Shown here piece by piece: positions 35,480 to 46,924 of a stretch of 64,000 bases of DNA (position 1 is its first letter; every line of letters begins with the position of its first letter). Origin of the DNA: Pseudorasbora parva (taxonomy: Eukaryota > Chordata > Actinopteri > Cypriniformes > Gobionidae); assembly GCF_024679245.1 (NCBI RefSeq), contig NC_090187.1, positions 2,510,751-2,574,750 of the forward strand. Direction: 5' to 3'. A program made the translations under genes and the position numbers. The notes under the pieces were generated by a model. That model was given only the letters and a program-made list of their open reading frames with translations, did no database searches and was not told the DNA's origin.

Positions 35480-35892
35480 AATGTAACCGAATCATGTCCT
35501 CATAAACTGCGAGTAAACAAACGCAGATGTTGACAGGCCACTAAATACAGTCCATACCACAGAGACGGACGTCCTGATGTTGCTGTTCCTCCTGTTCAAT
35601 TTATTTCAGCCTCAGGATCTGATTCTGGATCATATATGAATTAGTTGAATCTGATTGCAATGGTTTATTTAGGGTAGCGTTTTCTTCTCCACGCTTGAGG
35701 ACGCACTTTGTGCGCATTCGCCATTCTTTAGCTCCGCCCACACGATACGCCTCCAGGCGCTCGTTTTTTTCAGAAAGACTCGGTACAGCCTATATTTCTT
35801 TTATAAATATAATAAAACTAAAGACTTTTCGGAGATATGAAGGATGCAATACTACTCTATAGGTACTCAAGATTGACTGAAACTGAGTGTTT
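35480..35892. mobile_element. right-end fragment of the AGGGGGGGTGAAA (Kolobok-like) family
   Basis: From AACCGAATCATGTCCTCATA to CTGAAACTGAGTGTTTCACC it matches the right third of the element at 57598-58786 (shared blocks CACAGAGACGGACGTCCTGA, TTTAGCTCCGCCCACACGAT, CTTTTCGGAGATATGAAGGA). The final CCCCCTTTAA of the family end is missing and replaced by telomere-like repeats. The left two thirds are absent. Confidence 0.8.
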
Positions 35893-35920
35893 CACCCTAA
35901 CCCTAACCCTAACCCTAAAT
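35893..35920. repeat. interstitial telomeric repeat (CCCTAA)n, about four units
   Basis: ACCCTAACCCTAACCCTAA followed by one more unit, the C-strand of the vertebrate telomere repeat TTAGGG. It begins exactly where the transposon end motif should carry its C-run, so it could have grown from the CACCC end or been added during break repair. Confidence 0.9.
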
Positions 35921-36985
35921 AACTACACACTTTGTAAGTTACACACTTAGATAAAAAGAGTTAAAGGCTATTGCAGATTGTTTTATTACTGATACTTTTG
36001 CATCAAATTCAAAGAAAGAGAAGAACACAAGATAAAACATGGCTTTATTTGCAGATGTTTTATGCAATTTAAAAAAAAAAGGCACAACTATGGATGGAAA
36101 CTGTTATTCCACTCTATTATTCTTATATTGCGATCACTGCAATCATATGCTGTATTCACAGCCGTAATAATGGGTTGGCTGATAGCGTCATTTCGTCTGT
36201 CTGACTGAACGCATGGCTTGTGGTAGCTTACAGCTCTATATTATTGTAATATGCCATTACTTTATTGATTTCTCCAACACCTCACCACTGTTGGAGTTTT
36301 TTTCTTTTTTTCTTGACACAGTTAAAGTTAATGATTTAGTGCATGATTTCCTCTTCATTATGTTTTTATTATTATTAATAGTAAAACATGCATTTTCTTT
36401 AAAGCTACTAGTTTTTACGAAAAGCACTATACAAATAAACATGAACTGAATTGAAATTCCAGCTAAATACTCCACATGTCAAATGGGCCAAGGAAGCAAA
36501 TAACATGTTTATTAAATAATTTTGGAAAGAGTTGTGTTTGGGCCATTTGGCTCCAACTGTGGAAATACAACACTTAATGATTTCAAAGAGCTGCCACTAA
36601 AATGCGGCGGTGTAAATGATATGTTCTCTGTGAGACGTGTAATCTGCACCCACAGTGCTTGGCAGCAGCCAAGACAACGGGAAAATATTCCAATAATAAT
36701 GTTTTCCATTGTGTCTTCAAATGCAAAAATATGTGTGTTGAATAGTTTCATCATTAAAGACTTCCCAGGATATCTATATGATCAGATTATTAAAAACAGT
36801 ATTCAGAATTAATAATGTATTCAGAATGACACACTGATGCAACTTAAATCAGTATTACTGTCAAAATGCAATATTTGCTTTGCCTCTATATATTACTAGA
36901 GGAATAACTGCACTACAGACATTTTAGGTCTCATCTGTCTGGTTGTAAAGACGCTCCAGACGTCCTTGAACTGTCTCCTCATCAG
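35921..36985. other. AT-rich unannotated stretch
   Basis: No gene is recognised. Near 36415-36450 the words AAAAGCACTATACAAATAAA and ATGAACTGAATTGAA look like the 3' end of a LINE/SINE of the type that ends in GAATTGAA repeats; the body cannot be delimited. Confidence 0.4.
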
Positions 36986-36989
36986 GTTT

Positions 36990-37240
36990 GAGTACCTGAG
37001 GAGCTATATTGTCTGGCGCTATATGCCCCTGGTCAACACGATCACATGCGAATGCCTCTCAATAGTACCAATCAATAGTGTGCAACGTCGTGGAATGTAT
37101 ATGGTAAGGAGTTTTTTGCGTGCATATGATACACACTTTATGGCATGGGGTGGGGGGGGGTTGTTAATTATAATACGCCATTAAGTGCATACCATATGCA
37201 TGCCAAAACTCATTATGCCGTATACATTTTATGACACTAG
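36990..37240. repeat. dispersed repeat sharing GCGTGCATATGATAC words with the 831-bp hAT
   Basis: TTTTTTGCGTGCATATGATA (37110), TAATACGCCATTAAGTGCAT (37170) and ATACCATATGCATGCCAAAA (37187) match the right part of the 831-bp hAT elements (34600-34760; 57225-57390), but in different order and spacing. It may be an independent repeat whose pieces were captured by the hAT. Confidence 0.5.
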
Positions 37241-37649
37241 ACACTTATATTATTGATACACATTTTGTGTGATCGGGCTCCCCAGGTAAGGTCTATGAAT
37301 ATATGAAACATTTTATGCTCCACATATTTCTTTTTTCTTGTTTGTAAAGGAAGTCGGCCTATGAAAATGCCTGTTAGTATTTGCTCTGCCCAGCAGCCTC
37401 AGGCCTGTAAACTACCAGCTGACAAAAGTTAGACGCTTCGGAAAAAATCAATATGAGTGAATCAATGAAGAGAATGAAAAAGTTTTAAACAGTGTCTAAA
37501 ACACACTGATAACGAATCATGTTCTCGCTAGTAAAGATTTAATAAATTACTGACCTTTTTAGGAAATGTAGCATGAGGAAGGACATGAGGGAAGATATTG
37601 ATTCTTTGGGATTCCACCATTTTTCAAGTGTTGACACAGTGACCGAAAG

Positions 37650-37651
37650 AG

Positions 37652-37733
<82 letters not shown>
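37650..37733. repeat. GT microsatellite
   Basis: About 84 bases of (GT)n. The Cys/Val frame across it at 37573-37923 is an artefact. Confidence 0.95.
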
Positions 37734-37736
<3 letters not shown>

Positions 37737-38177
37737 AGCTGGAGCAGTGTTATCAGATAAGATGATGCTCAGGTCTTATGTTAGCCAACAGTACGGCAGC
37801 AGAACTTCAGATCTCATCAAATCTCACCCAGTGGGCGGTCGTCACTCTCTCCTCTCTCTAGCTCTTTATCTCTCTCTTCCAGTCTTGTGTTTCCTCATTC
37901 CGTCGCATCCTTGTTATGTCTAGATTTGGGCTATTCTTGATCGGAGGTGATGGTGTTGAGGTGTTGTTATGCTGATCTGATAACACTTACGGGATCTGAA
38001 CAGCGAATGCGCTCCACTTCAGTTCCAGAGGCTTCGAGGTTCCTCCAGGTTCGACGCTGAAGGACTTCCTTAGGATGTTTGTCTGTGAAAATCGCTCTCC
38101 TGTATCTCTGCGGTTGTTTAGCATTTGATTTGAGATTGTAGCACTTGAAAACAAGCACCGGTACATGATGCAAGCCA

Positions 38178-38809
38178 ACTGTAAAAAATGTCTGTGATTT
38201 TAACGGTTAAAAACAGTTAACTGGTTAGCAGAACGTTTCTGTAACAGCCTTATCATTTAATGTAATTTTACTGTAAAATACTGTTATATTAACAGTTTTT
38301 GGAAGTGAAAAAGAACAAGTGTAATTTACAGCGAAAAAACGTAAATTGTCATTCCTAGAACTCCCTGCTTGACATTTCACATCGGATGTATTTTTGCTGA
38401 AATGACGTTTCTTCTTATTTATGCCTAATCAGTTATGTACATTATGGTTTTATGTTACATTTAACATTGTGAAATTAATGTTTATTGCATTTTTAAAATG
38501 TCAAGATGGTGTTTAGTGTTTGTGTGAATGACACCTTGTATATATTAGTATTGCTTTGATTGATCATGTGACTCTCATCTCCACTGTGATTGGTGTTTGT
38601 CAGTATATATATCAAAAGCACATAACAGATATTAGTATTTCAATAAGTTGGTAATTTAACATGATTTCAGTTTATGAAATATGGTTGTTTACTGTAAATT
38701 TAACTTAAATCTGTATTAATACTTTAACCTAAAATGTGTCTATCATATTTTTTTACGGTAAAGTTCTGGCAACCACAGCCGTAAATGTTATGGAGATATT
38801 TTTACAGTG
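38178..38809. mobile_element. non-autonomous DNA element with ACTGTAAAAA ends
   Basis: The left end reads ACTGTAAAAAATGTCTGTG and the right end ATATTTTTACAGT, with subterminal TTTAACGGTTAAAAACAG on the left and GGCAACCACAGCCGTAAAT on the right. These belong to a frequent cyprinid repeat. It is AT-rich and has no coding sequence; the target duplication is not clear. Confidence 0.6.
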
Positions 38810-38876
38810 TATGTTTTGTGTCTTTTAAAGTTACGTATTAATAGCTTCATATTAACAATGAGACTGCTTAATCTTA

Positions 38877-38935
38877 TATATATATATATATATATATATT
38901 TATTTATTTATTTATTTTATTTTATTTTTTTTCTT
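38877..38935. repeat. TA microsatellite followed by TTTA repeats
   Basis: (TA)n for about 24 bases, then TTTATTTATTTATTTA and T-rich sequence. Confidence 0.9.
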
Positions 38936-38939
38936 GGGA

Positions 38940-40670
38940 TGCCTTGTTTGTAAACCGCAATTGTATCCACAATAAATTAGCTTAAACAAATGTTTGCCAC
39001 CATATTTCAAAGATATCTTAATAGAGTTTGAGTTGAGGAATTATCCGCGCCGTGAAGGCAGGATTTAAAGGTGCATCTGTATCCGTTGTATTTACTGATG
39101 TATTTATCTGTCTCACTGCTGCTGTGTTCATCCAACTTTAAGAGGAAATGCATCCACATGATGTATAACCTGCCAAGGGCGAGCACATCCCTGCCAATTT
39201 ATCTTTAACCAAACACCTCGGCTGACGCGGAGAGTTTGACACTGCTACCGGCTCTATTGACCACGGATCGTGTCGACGGAAAAAAGAGAAAATGAAAACA
39301 AGATTGATGCACAAAATGGCTCTTTGAAGAGACTGGTGACAATTGCGTGTTTTGCTTTTGTTCTGCCGTCGCCGTCTGCTTCAAAGGGAGTAAACATCAT
39401 CAGCACTGCCCCAGATGGAATAGGGGAAAGAGCTATTGAATTAAAGAGCACGGCGGGCTGTGTTTTAAGGAGTGGGGAATGATCCTGCTTAGTCTCCATT
39501 AGACGACTGTCATCAGAGAGAGGGAAAGGGACTGAAAAAAAAACAGAGTGAAAGTAGTCATTACACCAAGTCTATTAGGAGGTAATGATGACTTCACTCA
39601 CCACCGTCGTTTCTCTGTACACGCGCGACTTGATGATGTTCCTCGCTAGGAACACCTTTCAGGCTTTCTTATCGTCCATCAGAGTGGCGTGATGAATTCG
39701 CTCCAATAAAGGGTTATGGGGCGACTTTTTTATACTTCGGCCTGACAGCAGCAGCTCATCAAAGGAAAGGGAGGGTTGTTTTTATAGGTTCTCTGGTGCT
39801 TGGAAGCATATAGGGCTCATTTATGGGAATGGAGTCCCTGTGGCTCAGATGAATTGGCCAGGCATAGTCTCGTTTTCATTGCAGTGTGAACTTATGGCAT
39901 GACCACTCTCAGTGTTTGGCATGGTAATGGGTATGACAATGCTGATATGTTTGGTCTTGACGGAATAGATTTCTTCCTGTCGATACATACATGACATGCC
40001 GCTGTGAGCAAGTAAGGCATGTTGCTACTGTACAATATAGCATATATAACGTAACCATAGAAGATCTATACAGGTGGAGCTGGGGAAGGAGGAGGGCAAC
40101 GAGCTCATTGGCTACTGATACAGCAGCAACCAATCAGCTGTGCCCTCTTGATAATGATATTATTGCAGGTTGAGACCGATCAGTCTGTGCCATTTAGAGT
40201 TGCATGACAGACTTTTGTATTTATCATGTGACCCAATGTGATTTTAATTCATAATCAGTGATGTCCAGGCTAGACATCTTGACATCTTCACCTGTTATTA
40301 AAATCTTTTTTTGTAAGCATATTGCATATTCGTGCTTGGTGTAACGGTTAGGTTGCAGAAAGAGTACGGCGAAGAAGATGGTTTGAAATAATATAAGAGC
40401 AAAAACAGGAAGAGTATCCATGTACAGCACAAATAATAACGATAAAGACTGAACAGAAAAGGAGTATAAATACACATATAAATGAGGGAACTAAACAGGA
40501 ACTGCTGGACGAAGATTAACTAATGGGAAAACATAGTAACTAACAAGAACTCATACAGACATGACAGAACGACTAAACAGAACATAATTTGTGCTACTTG
40601 GAGGCAATTGTTTTGTTTGTGATAATGCAATGAAACATGCCAATTATACATACACAGTATACTCTAAAAT
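38940..40670. other. unannotated stretch
   Basis: No gene or repeat is identified. The frames at 39254-39499 and 39909-40173 overlap on opposite strands and show no motif. Confidence 0.3.
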
Positions 40671-40675
40671 AAATT

Positions 40676-41048
40676 GGTGCTATTTGGCACTAAAAGTTGT
40701 TCTTGGTTTGTAATCATAAACACTGTTGGTGCCAAATAGCACCATATCTTTAATGGTGCTCTACAGGACCTTTGTCAAATGATGCTATGTAGAACCCATA
40801 AGAGGTGCCATATCACATTTTATTTCTTCTTCTATAATGGTGCTAAACGGCACCAAAAGTAGTTATTTGGTGTGTAAATAACCTTTAAAGGGGCTTGAAA
40901 GGTTCTTTGTACGGCAGTGGTGCTATATAGCACCTTTACCACCCCGAAGAACCGCGAGAAGAACCGCTGAAGAACCATACAAGGGCTTAACAGGTTCTGG
41001 ATATGGTAATGGTGCTATATATCACCTCAGTCATCCCAAAGAACTGCT
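40676..41048. repeat. repeat rich in GGTGCTATATAGCACC palindromes
   Basis: GGTGCTATTTGGCAC, GGTGCCAAATAGCACC, GGTGCTAAACGGCACC, GGTGCTATATAGCACC and GGTGCTATATATCACC recur at irregular intervals, with GAAGAACC words on the right. This resembles a known fish repeat of internally palindromic units. It is non-coding. Confidence 0.6.
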
Positions 41049-41249
41049 GAAGAATCACATGTTATCAAATATAAAAACGTAACATTTAGAATTTTTACTG
41101 CAGTATGTGGCCGAGTTTCTCTGTGTGAGCGGCGCTGATTTGTTTCCATTTCTCCTCGAGAGGCGGCACGAGCCTCTAACCATCAGTTCATTATAAACCG
41201 TATAGGCTATTATTATCCATTAAATATCCAGACAATCCTTAATCTCAAA

Positions 41250-41420
41250 CCCTATAATGATCCAAAAAATGTAACGAAACGTTGTAGAAATGTAGTGGAG
41301 TAGAAAGTAAAATATTTGCTGCAAAATGTAACGAAGTAAAAGTCAAAAGTATGCACTAATGATTCTACTTAAGTAAAGCAAAGTAACAAAGTATTTGTAC
41401 TTCGTTACATTCCACCACTG
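41250..41420. repeat. fragment of a CAGTGGTGGAATGTAACGAAG-type element
   Basis: The right end, read inverted, starts CAGTGGTGGAATGTAACGAA, typical of a common fish hAT-like repeat, with AAAATGTAACGAAGTAAAAG and AGTATTTGTACTTCGTTACA words. The left end is not defined. Confidence 0.55.
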
Positions 41421-41804
41421 CACAGAAGTGACTTAAAAGGCAATTAATTGACTAGCCGCTAGAGACAGGCTCCAAAAGGCAGTCAATCCCATGTTAAAAT
41501 GCCCCACTTTACAACCGAAAGCAGTTTACAGGCCCAGTGCAAAAAGTGGTTTTGGTTTATATAGATCATTTTCCCCTTCATGACAACTGTGAGAGCGGTG
41601 AATTTTGCTATAACATATCTGTTAAAATTATATTAAGCGTTAAAATTCTGCATAATTAAAGGCGTGGCCACTTGAGTGACCAGGCCCCTCAGCTCCGCCC
41701 ACACCCCGCCTCTTTGCCCATTTTCGGTTATCTGGGAGTGCGGTGATGCGACTAAGATAGCAACGGCTTCAAAAATGCTCATCAGAAACCTACGCGTGAC
41801 TACT
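41421..41804. repeat. common cyprinid dispersed repeat (CTTCATGACAACTGTGAGAG block)
   Basis: The words CCATGTTAAAATGCCCCAC, GGTTTATATAGATCATTTTC, CTTCATGACAACTGTGAGAG and AGGCGTGGCCACTTGAGTGA recall an abundant zebrafish repeat whose class I cannot name. Ends are not clear. Confidence 0.45.
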
Positions 41805-41882
41805 TTACTAACTATTAATAAGCAGTAATTAGTAAAAGTCATAGTTAAGAGTGATAATTGGGCCCTAATCTAAAGTGTGACC
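41805..41882. mobile_element. right-end fragment of the GGTAACACTTTA MITE
   Basis: TTACTAACTATTAATAAGCA and the end TAATCTAAAGTGTGACC match the right end of the element at 25167-25432. Confidence 0.6.
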
Positions 41883-42626
41883 TAATTTAACACTGATGAA
41901 AACAAGGATGCAAGTGGAAAAATGTGCAGTCTGTTCAATGAGCAATTTTAGGTCACGTTTAATTTTTAATGATTTTAACAGATGTGATTTTAACAGATAT
42001 GTTTCCATTGACTTATTTATTCATTCTTATTATTATTTAACCTCCAGATATTTTTCAGAATAACATACATTCAGCGGACCAATTTACACAACAGTACAAC
42101 CCATTAAACAGACTTTACATCGACAATTTGCATTAAATTAAATATGCCGTGTCATCACTAAGGTCTAATACAACACTCAATATTTGACCCTGGAGAACAA
42201 AACCAGTCCTGCGTCTCGGGTATATTTGTGGTAAAAGCCAACAATACATTGTAGGGGTCAAAACTATCCATTTTTATTTTAAGGATATTTGCTAAAAAGA
42301 TCTTGTTCCATGAAGATATTTTGTAAATGTCCTACCGTAAATATATCAAAAACGTATTATTAGTAGTAATATCCATGGCTAAGGACTAAGGATTTGGATT
42401 TCTCAATATTTCGGGGGGTTTTTTCTACCCTCAGATTCCAGATATTCAAAAACCGGTAGTTGTATCTCGGCCAAATATCGTCCTATCCGAACAATATCAT
42501 ACATTAATGGAAAGCTTCTTTATTCAGCTTATTTAAAAAAATGATTGATTTTGTGGTCCTGGAGTCAACAGAATATGTGTGGACCATTCAACATTGGTAA
42601 TATGAGAAGACAACTGTTTTGTGTTC

Positions 42627-43090
42627 CACTACATGGCCAAAAGTAGGTGGACATCCATTTCTAATTATGAGATTGTGCTGAGTCCGCTACACACTGTACT
42701 AGCAGAAAATCAAGCATACTGCTATGAAATCAACAACAACTGTTTTTGGAGAATGGCACACATCGTTTCTCAGACCCTTTTCTGTTTCCGTGTGATAATG
42801 CCTCCTGTGCACAAAGCGTAGTCCATGAAGAAATGCTTTACTGAGTCCGGTGTGGACAAAGCCCACTAAACTCCTTTGAGATGAATTGAAGGCTGACTGT
42901 GAGTCATTGTGCCTAAATGGGAGTAAATCTCTGTCACAATTTGAACAACATGCCAACGTCCAAAGTGGAAAGCCTTCCCAGAAGAGCAGAAGCTGTTAAA
43001 GCTGAAAGGCACGAACAACTCTCTATTAATGCCCATGGTTTTGAAACGATAAATGTTCAAGAAGCGCATACCAGTGTAGTTTCCGAACGT
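42627..43090 (+). mobile_element. degraded Tc1-like transposon remnant
   Basis: The left end reads CACTACATGGCCAAAAGTAG, a worn Tc1 terminal repeat. Downstream on the plus strand, pieces of a transposase C-terminus can be read with frameshifts: PPVHKA-STOP-SMKKCFTESGV at about 42800-42860 and KVESLPRRAEAVKAERH at 42960-43010. The rest is deleted and the right terminal repeat is not visible. Confidence 0.65.
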
Positions 43091-43865
43091 CCTCATGCTT
43101 TTGATAATATAGCTTTGTAACGTATCCTCTATGCAAATCATACGCAACATTTGTGCATGATAGAAAAAAAGCAATTTTATTTATAATTGATGAGCATGTC
43201 AGACATGATTACTCAAAGATGACTGAAGACGTCTTACAAGGATTAAATTGAACAATCGCAACAATTCATCACGCCATGTTGAATAATAGTTAACATAACA
43301 AATGAGCATGAAATGGGAAATTCATTGGGAGAGGACTAGAGCCACCCTCCCTCCTGCGATCAGAGACTCCTCGAGTACTCGGCATACCTTGATCTATTAA
43401 TTAGTTAAAATCAGATCCATCTTCTTGGAAGAGGGTTTGAAATTAAGATTTAGGAGGACATTAGATTAATTGTAGAGAGCAGGTGGGAAAGCAGCACCCT
43501 GGGAGAGAGACAGTGGGAGAGGGAGAGAGAGAGAGAGATATGGGGTGATATTTGTCAGCTCTTAAACTGAAATGAGGGAGTTTTCAGCCGGGCGGATGGC
43601 TGAAGATCCCCAGCCCTTCTGCAAGCCACTCCCTGAAGAACTGTAGCCGGGACGTGATCCAGTCCTGGCCATCTGTTCCCGCTTCACTGTGCCAAAGAGC
43701 CAACACAACCTAACCCACTTCATCTCACTGGATGGGAAATATACAAGCGTGTGCGAATTAGTATATTTGCATAGCTGCTTCTATATTTGCTTGCATGTTT
43801 GCTTGTTGTGTAAGGAGACCTGCCCGTCTTTCTGACTGCTGTTATTTTATTTTTGTGATTATGCA

Positions 43866-43869
<4 letters not shown>

Positions 43870-43902
<33 letters not shown>
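43870..43902. repeat. short GT microsatellite
   Basis: About 33 bases of (GT)n followed by GAGAGAGAGG. Confidence 0.9.
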
Positions 43903-43909
<7 letters not shown>

Positions 43910-44052
43910 GGTGTTAGGGCAGGGAGCGGATGTCTGCTAACCAGAACAGTCAGGCTAGAGAGAAACCTTCTGGCTGTCTTTCCATGTTGCCAAGCACATC
44001 AAAAACAACAACAACAATGAAGAGCAAATAAGGAAAGAGATCAGGAAAGGAC

Positions 44053-44350
44053 AGGACAGGACATGACAAAGGAAAGGACAGGACATGACAAAGGAAAGGA
44101 AAGGAAAGGAAAGGAAAGGAAAGGAAAGGAAAGGAAAGGAAAGGAAAGGAAAGGAAAGGAAAGGAAAGGAAAGGAAAGGAAAGGACAGGACAGGACAGGA
44201 CAGGACAGGACAGGACAGGACAGGACAGGACAGGACAGGACAGGACAGGACAGGACAGGACAGGACAGGAAACTAGACAGGACAGAGACAAAGGAAAGAA
44301 AATCAAATGAAAGGAAATGGGCAGGGCAGGGCAGGACAGGACAGGAAATG
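44053..44350. repeat. compound pentanucleotide array (AAAGG)n then (ACAGG)n
   Basis: From about 44076 to 44185 the unit is GGAAA repeated about 20 times; from about 44185 to 44270 it is GGACA repeated about 17 times. Both flanks contain single variants of either kind (44053-44075 and 44280-44350). The open frames of 104, 63 and 290 codons (Lys/Arg/Gly- and Ser/Phe/Pro-rich) are artefacts of the pentamer, which shifts the frame evenly. Confidence 0.95.
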
Positions 44351-45776
44351 GAAAGTAAAGAAAAGGAAATGAAATGAGTGAGACTGCATAGAACAGGAAG
44401 AAGACAAAAAAGAAAGGTAAAGAAAGGTGCTGGACAGAATAGAAAAAAAATTGTACAGAAAAGATAAAAGGAAAATAAGAGAAATCAATCTGGACATGAA
44501 AAGGACAGGACATATACAGAACAAGGAATAGACAGGACTGAAAAGACAAGTGCAGGAAAAGGACAAAGAACCGGAGAGACAGCATGAAAATCCCAATCCG
44601 TGTCTGAGGACAGCGTGCGGGATGTGCTGTATATATAGTGGGACCACCAACTATGAAATGGCGCATGAACAGACAATGGGGAAGATCGATGGCGAGTGCA
44701 GAAACATGAAAACATGGACTCAGAGAAGGGAATGGATAAGTGACCGATGTGCTGTGAGAACAAAGGAAGAGATCAGAGGAAGAAGTGGAGTGTAGAGGAG
44801 GAATGATGGAGGGGGAAAGCAATCACACTTTCCCGGAGTGAGAGGGACCATGATTCAGCATGTCTGCAGATGGCAGCTCCTGACGGTAAGAAGTCCTCCA
44901 CGCGTATCTCTCTCAATCTCGGATTGATTTCTACTCTTTGATGCTCACAGGCCCGTGGCCTAGTCAGATCCTAATTAAGATTCACCAGCAGGGAACGGGA
45001 GAAAACGAGAAGAAGAAATACAGACGAGGTGGAGTAGAGAACGGTGGTGGGAGGTAATCACAGCAGATCTCGACAGCGAGATGCACGTCCCATACGATTG
45101 AACAGAGGCGACTAGAAACAAAGATCAATACACGGGCGAAGCTGCTGCCTGTGACCCGGATGAGCTCGTCATTTTAGGAAAATCACCAGTCATTTCCGAT
45201 AGAGCACTGCGATTTTCATCTCTACATCCAGAGGGAAGTGGCACTGTAGATTTCTCCCAAAGCCATCAGACGCAGATGAAAGAGCGAGGAGGAGAACAGA
45301 GTCGGACTCTGAGAGCGACAGGCAGAAGGGTGAGGGGAGATGAATCGTGGCATGGAAATCGCTCCTGCAATTTGGCTGGTCAGAGAGGAAACGATAAACA
45401 GAAGGGCACACATTCTCACACGGCGCCTCGCTCGCCGCCGGGTGGATGTATTCATCCTGCTTTAACAGAATTGATGTGTTAGGGAAAAGGCGTTGTCTGT
45501 GTTTAAAGGCAGAACCTCTCTTCACAAATACACACGGTAGCATGTTTCTGCAGTTAATGCAAACTTACCGTATGCACAGACAGATCAAAATGTGCATTAT
45601 ATAAGGCACATGGAATACTGTGTCCAATAATGCAATGCACTGACCTCGTTTTGCAGTGTTGAATGTCCTGTACTGGACCTCATTGTTTGATTACACAGAA
45701 AAGGCCATTAAAAAATGTTAAATATCCTTTTATTATCCAGATTATAAGTCAGCGCTAAATTGAACATGCAACGTAA
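44351..45776. other. purine-rich then ordinary unannotated stretch
   Basis: The first 150 bases continue the A/G-rich composition of the array. No gene is recognised. Frames at 45190-45543 overlap on both strands and lack motifs. Confidence 0.35.
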
Positions 45777-45780
45777 CTAA

Positions 45781-46538
45781 AAAGGGGTGGGGGTGGGTCT
45801 AATGCTGTTGTATGCATTCTGACTTATGTACACTGTTAAAGAGTATCCTCATGATAAACATAGTCAACATTTCAAAAAGCGTATTTCTGTTACAAATACA
45901 CTCCTTCAGGATTTAAACTAGTTTCGGGAAGTTTATATTGAGTATGGCCCTGTATGACGTCATAAAGGGCAGAAGTCCTTGAATGGACATTTCTCCCGGA
46001 TAAGCACACACACACACACACACACCAGAGAGCGAGAGCAAGAGCGCGCCCATCAACGAGCTTCATTAGGGTTACGGGAGCCATCTGCAGTGCTGGGGTT
46101 GTGTTTTTAGACATGAGATTATTAATGTCAATGTGTGTTGGGGAAAGATCAGCTTGTTCAGCTTCCCAAATAACCCAGTGTTAAGGAAACAGTGGGTGCA
46201 GTTTGTGTTTCTGGAGTTCTGCAAGTGTGTGTGTTTGCTCCCGGTCATGAGTGGAAACCACCGGCGGTGTGTGAATCTGCATCAAACGTGTGTGTTTTGT
46301 TGGCAATCAACGCCTTAGTACATAAAATGTGAACAACACTGACGTATAGCGTGTGTGTGGTTGTGACTCCTTAGCTCCGCCCACTTCACGCCTCCACGAG
46401 CTCGGCTGTTTTCTGACAGAATCGGTCTTTTATAAATATGATAAACTAAAGACTCTTGTGAGATATGAAGGATCAACACTACTCTACAGATACTCAAGAT
46501 TAACATGAGAAAAAAAAAAACTGTGTGTTATGCACCCT
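45781..46538. mobile_element. diverged member of the AGGGGGGGTGAAA (Kolobok-like) family
   Basis: The left part (AAAGGGGTGGGGGTGG, TGTATGCATTCTGAC, TACACTGTTAAAGAGTAT) parallels the left part of the element at 57598, and the right part (TTAGCTCCGCCCACTTCACG, TTTATAAATATGATAAACTA, GATATGAAGGATCAACACTA) its right part. The right end reads GCACCCT then TTAA; the left TTAA has decayed to CTAA. A short CA run lies at 46010-46024. No frame is intact. Confidence 0.65.
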
Positions 46539-46924
46539 TTAAATCTTTTCAACAGTGTGGCGTACTACTTTTTCAAATGTTGTAAACCCGTTCTCTTTTT
46601 TATATTACGATTTTTAACGAATACTGGGCAGTGTAAGGTATGTACTGCACAGTATTTTAGTATCCCATTATTAACATGAAGCCTAATGTCCCCTCCTGAA
46701 GCTGAAAAGGTTTTATATACATGTAACATGGCATTTGAGAGATTCAGATTCAATCTAGGTGCTTATATTATAATCACGTAAATACGGGTGAACTATGAAT
46801 CATGAGCAGAATGCAGAAGCACCGTCTGTGTGTGAACATCAGGAGCACTGTTGCGGACGCTTTGAAACCTAGTTTAATATCCTACAAGCTTCTCATAATA
46901 CCAAGTAGTTCATCCACATTTAGG

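Noticed and set aside
35893..35920. Chromosome end or true telomere
   Set aside because: Only about four repeat units, inside a transposon-rich region with ordinary sequence on both sides.
43950..44822. 290-codon minus-strand frame rich in Ser, Phe and Pro
   Set aside because: It reads through the AAAGG/ACAGG pentamer array, which lacks stops on that strand; the flanks show no domain or splice support.
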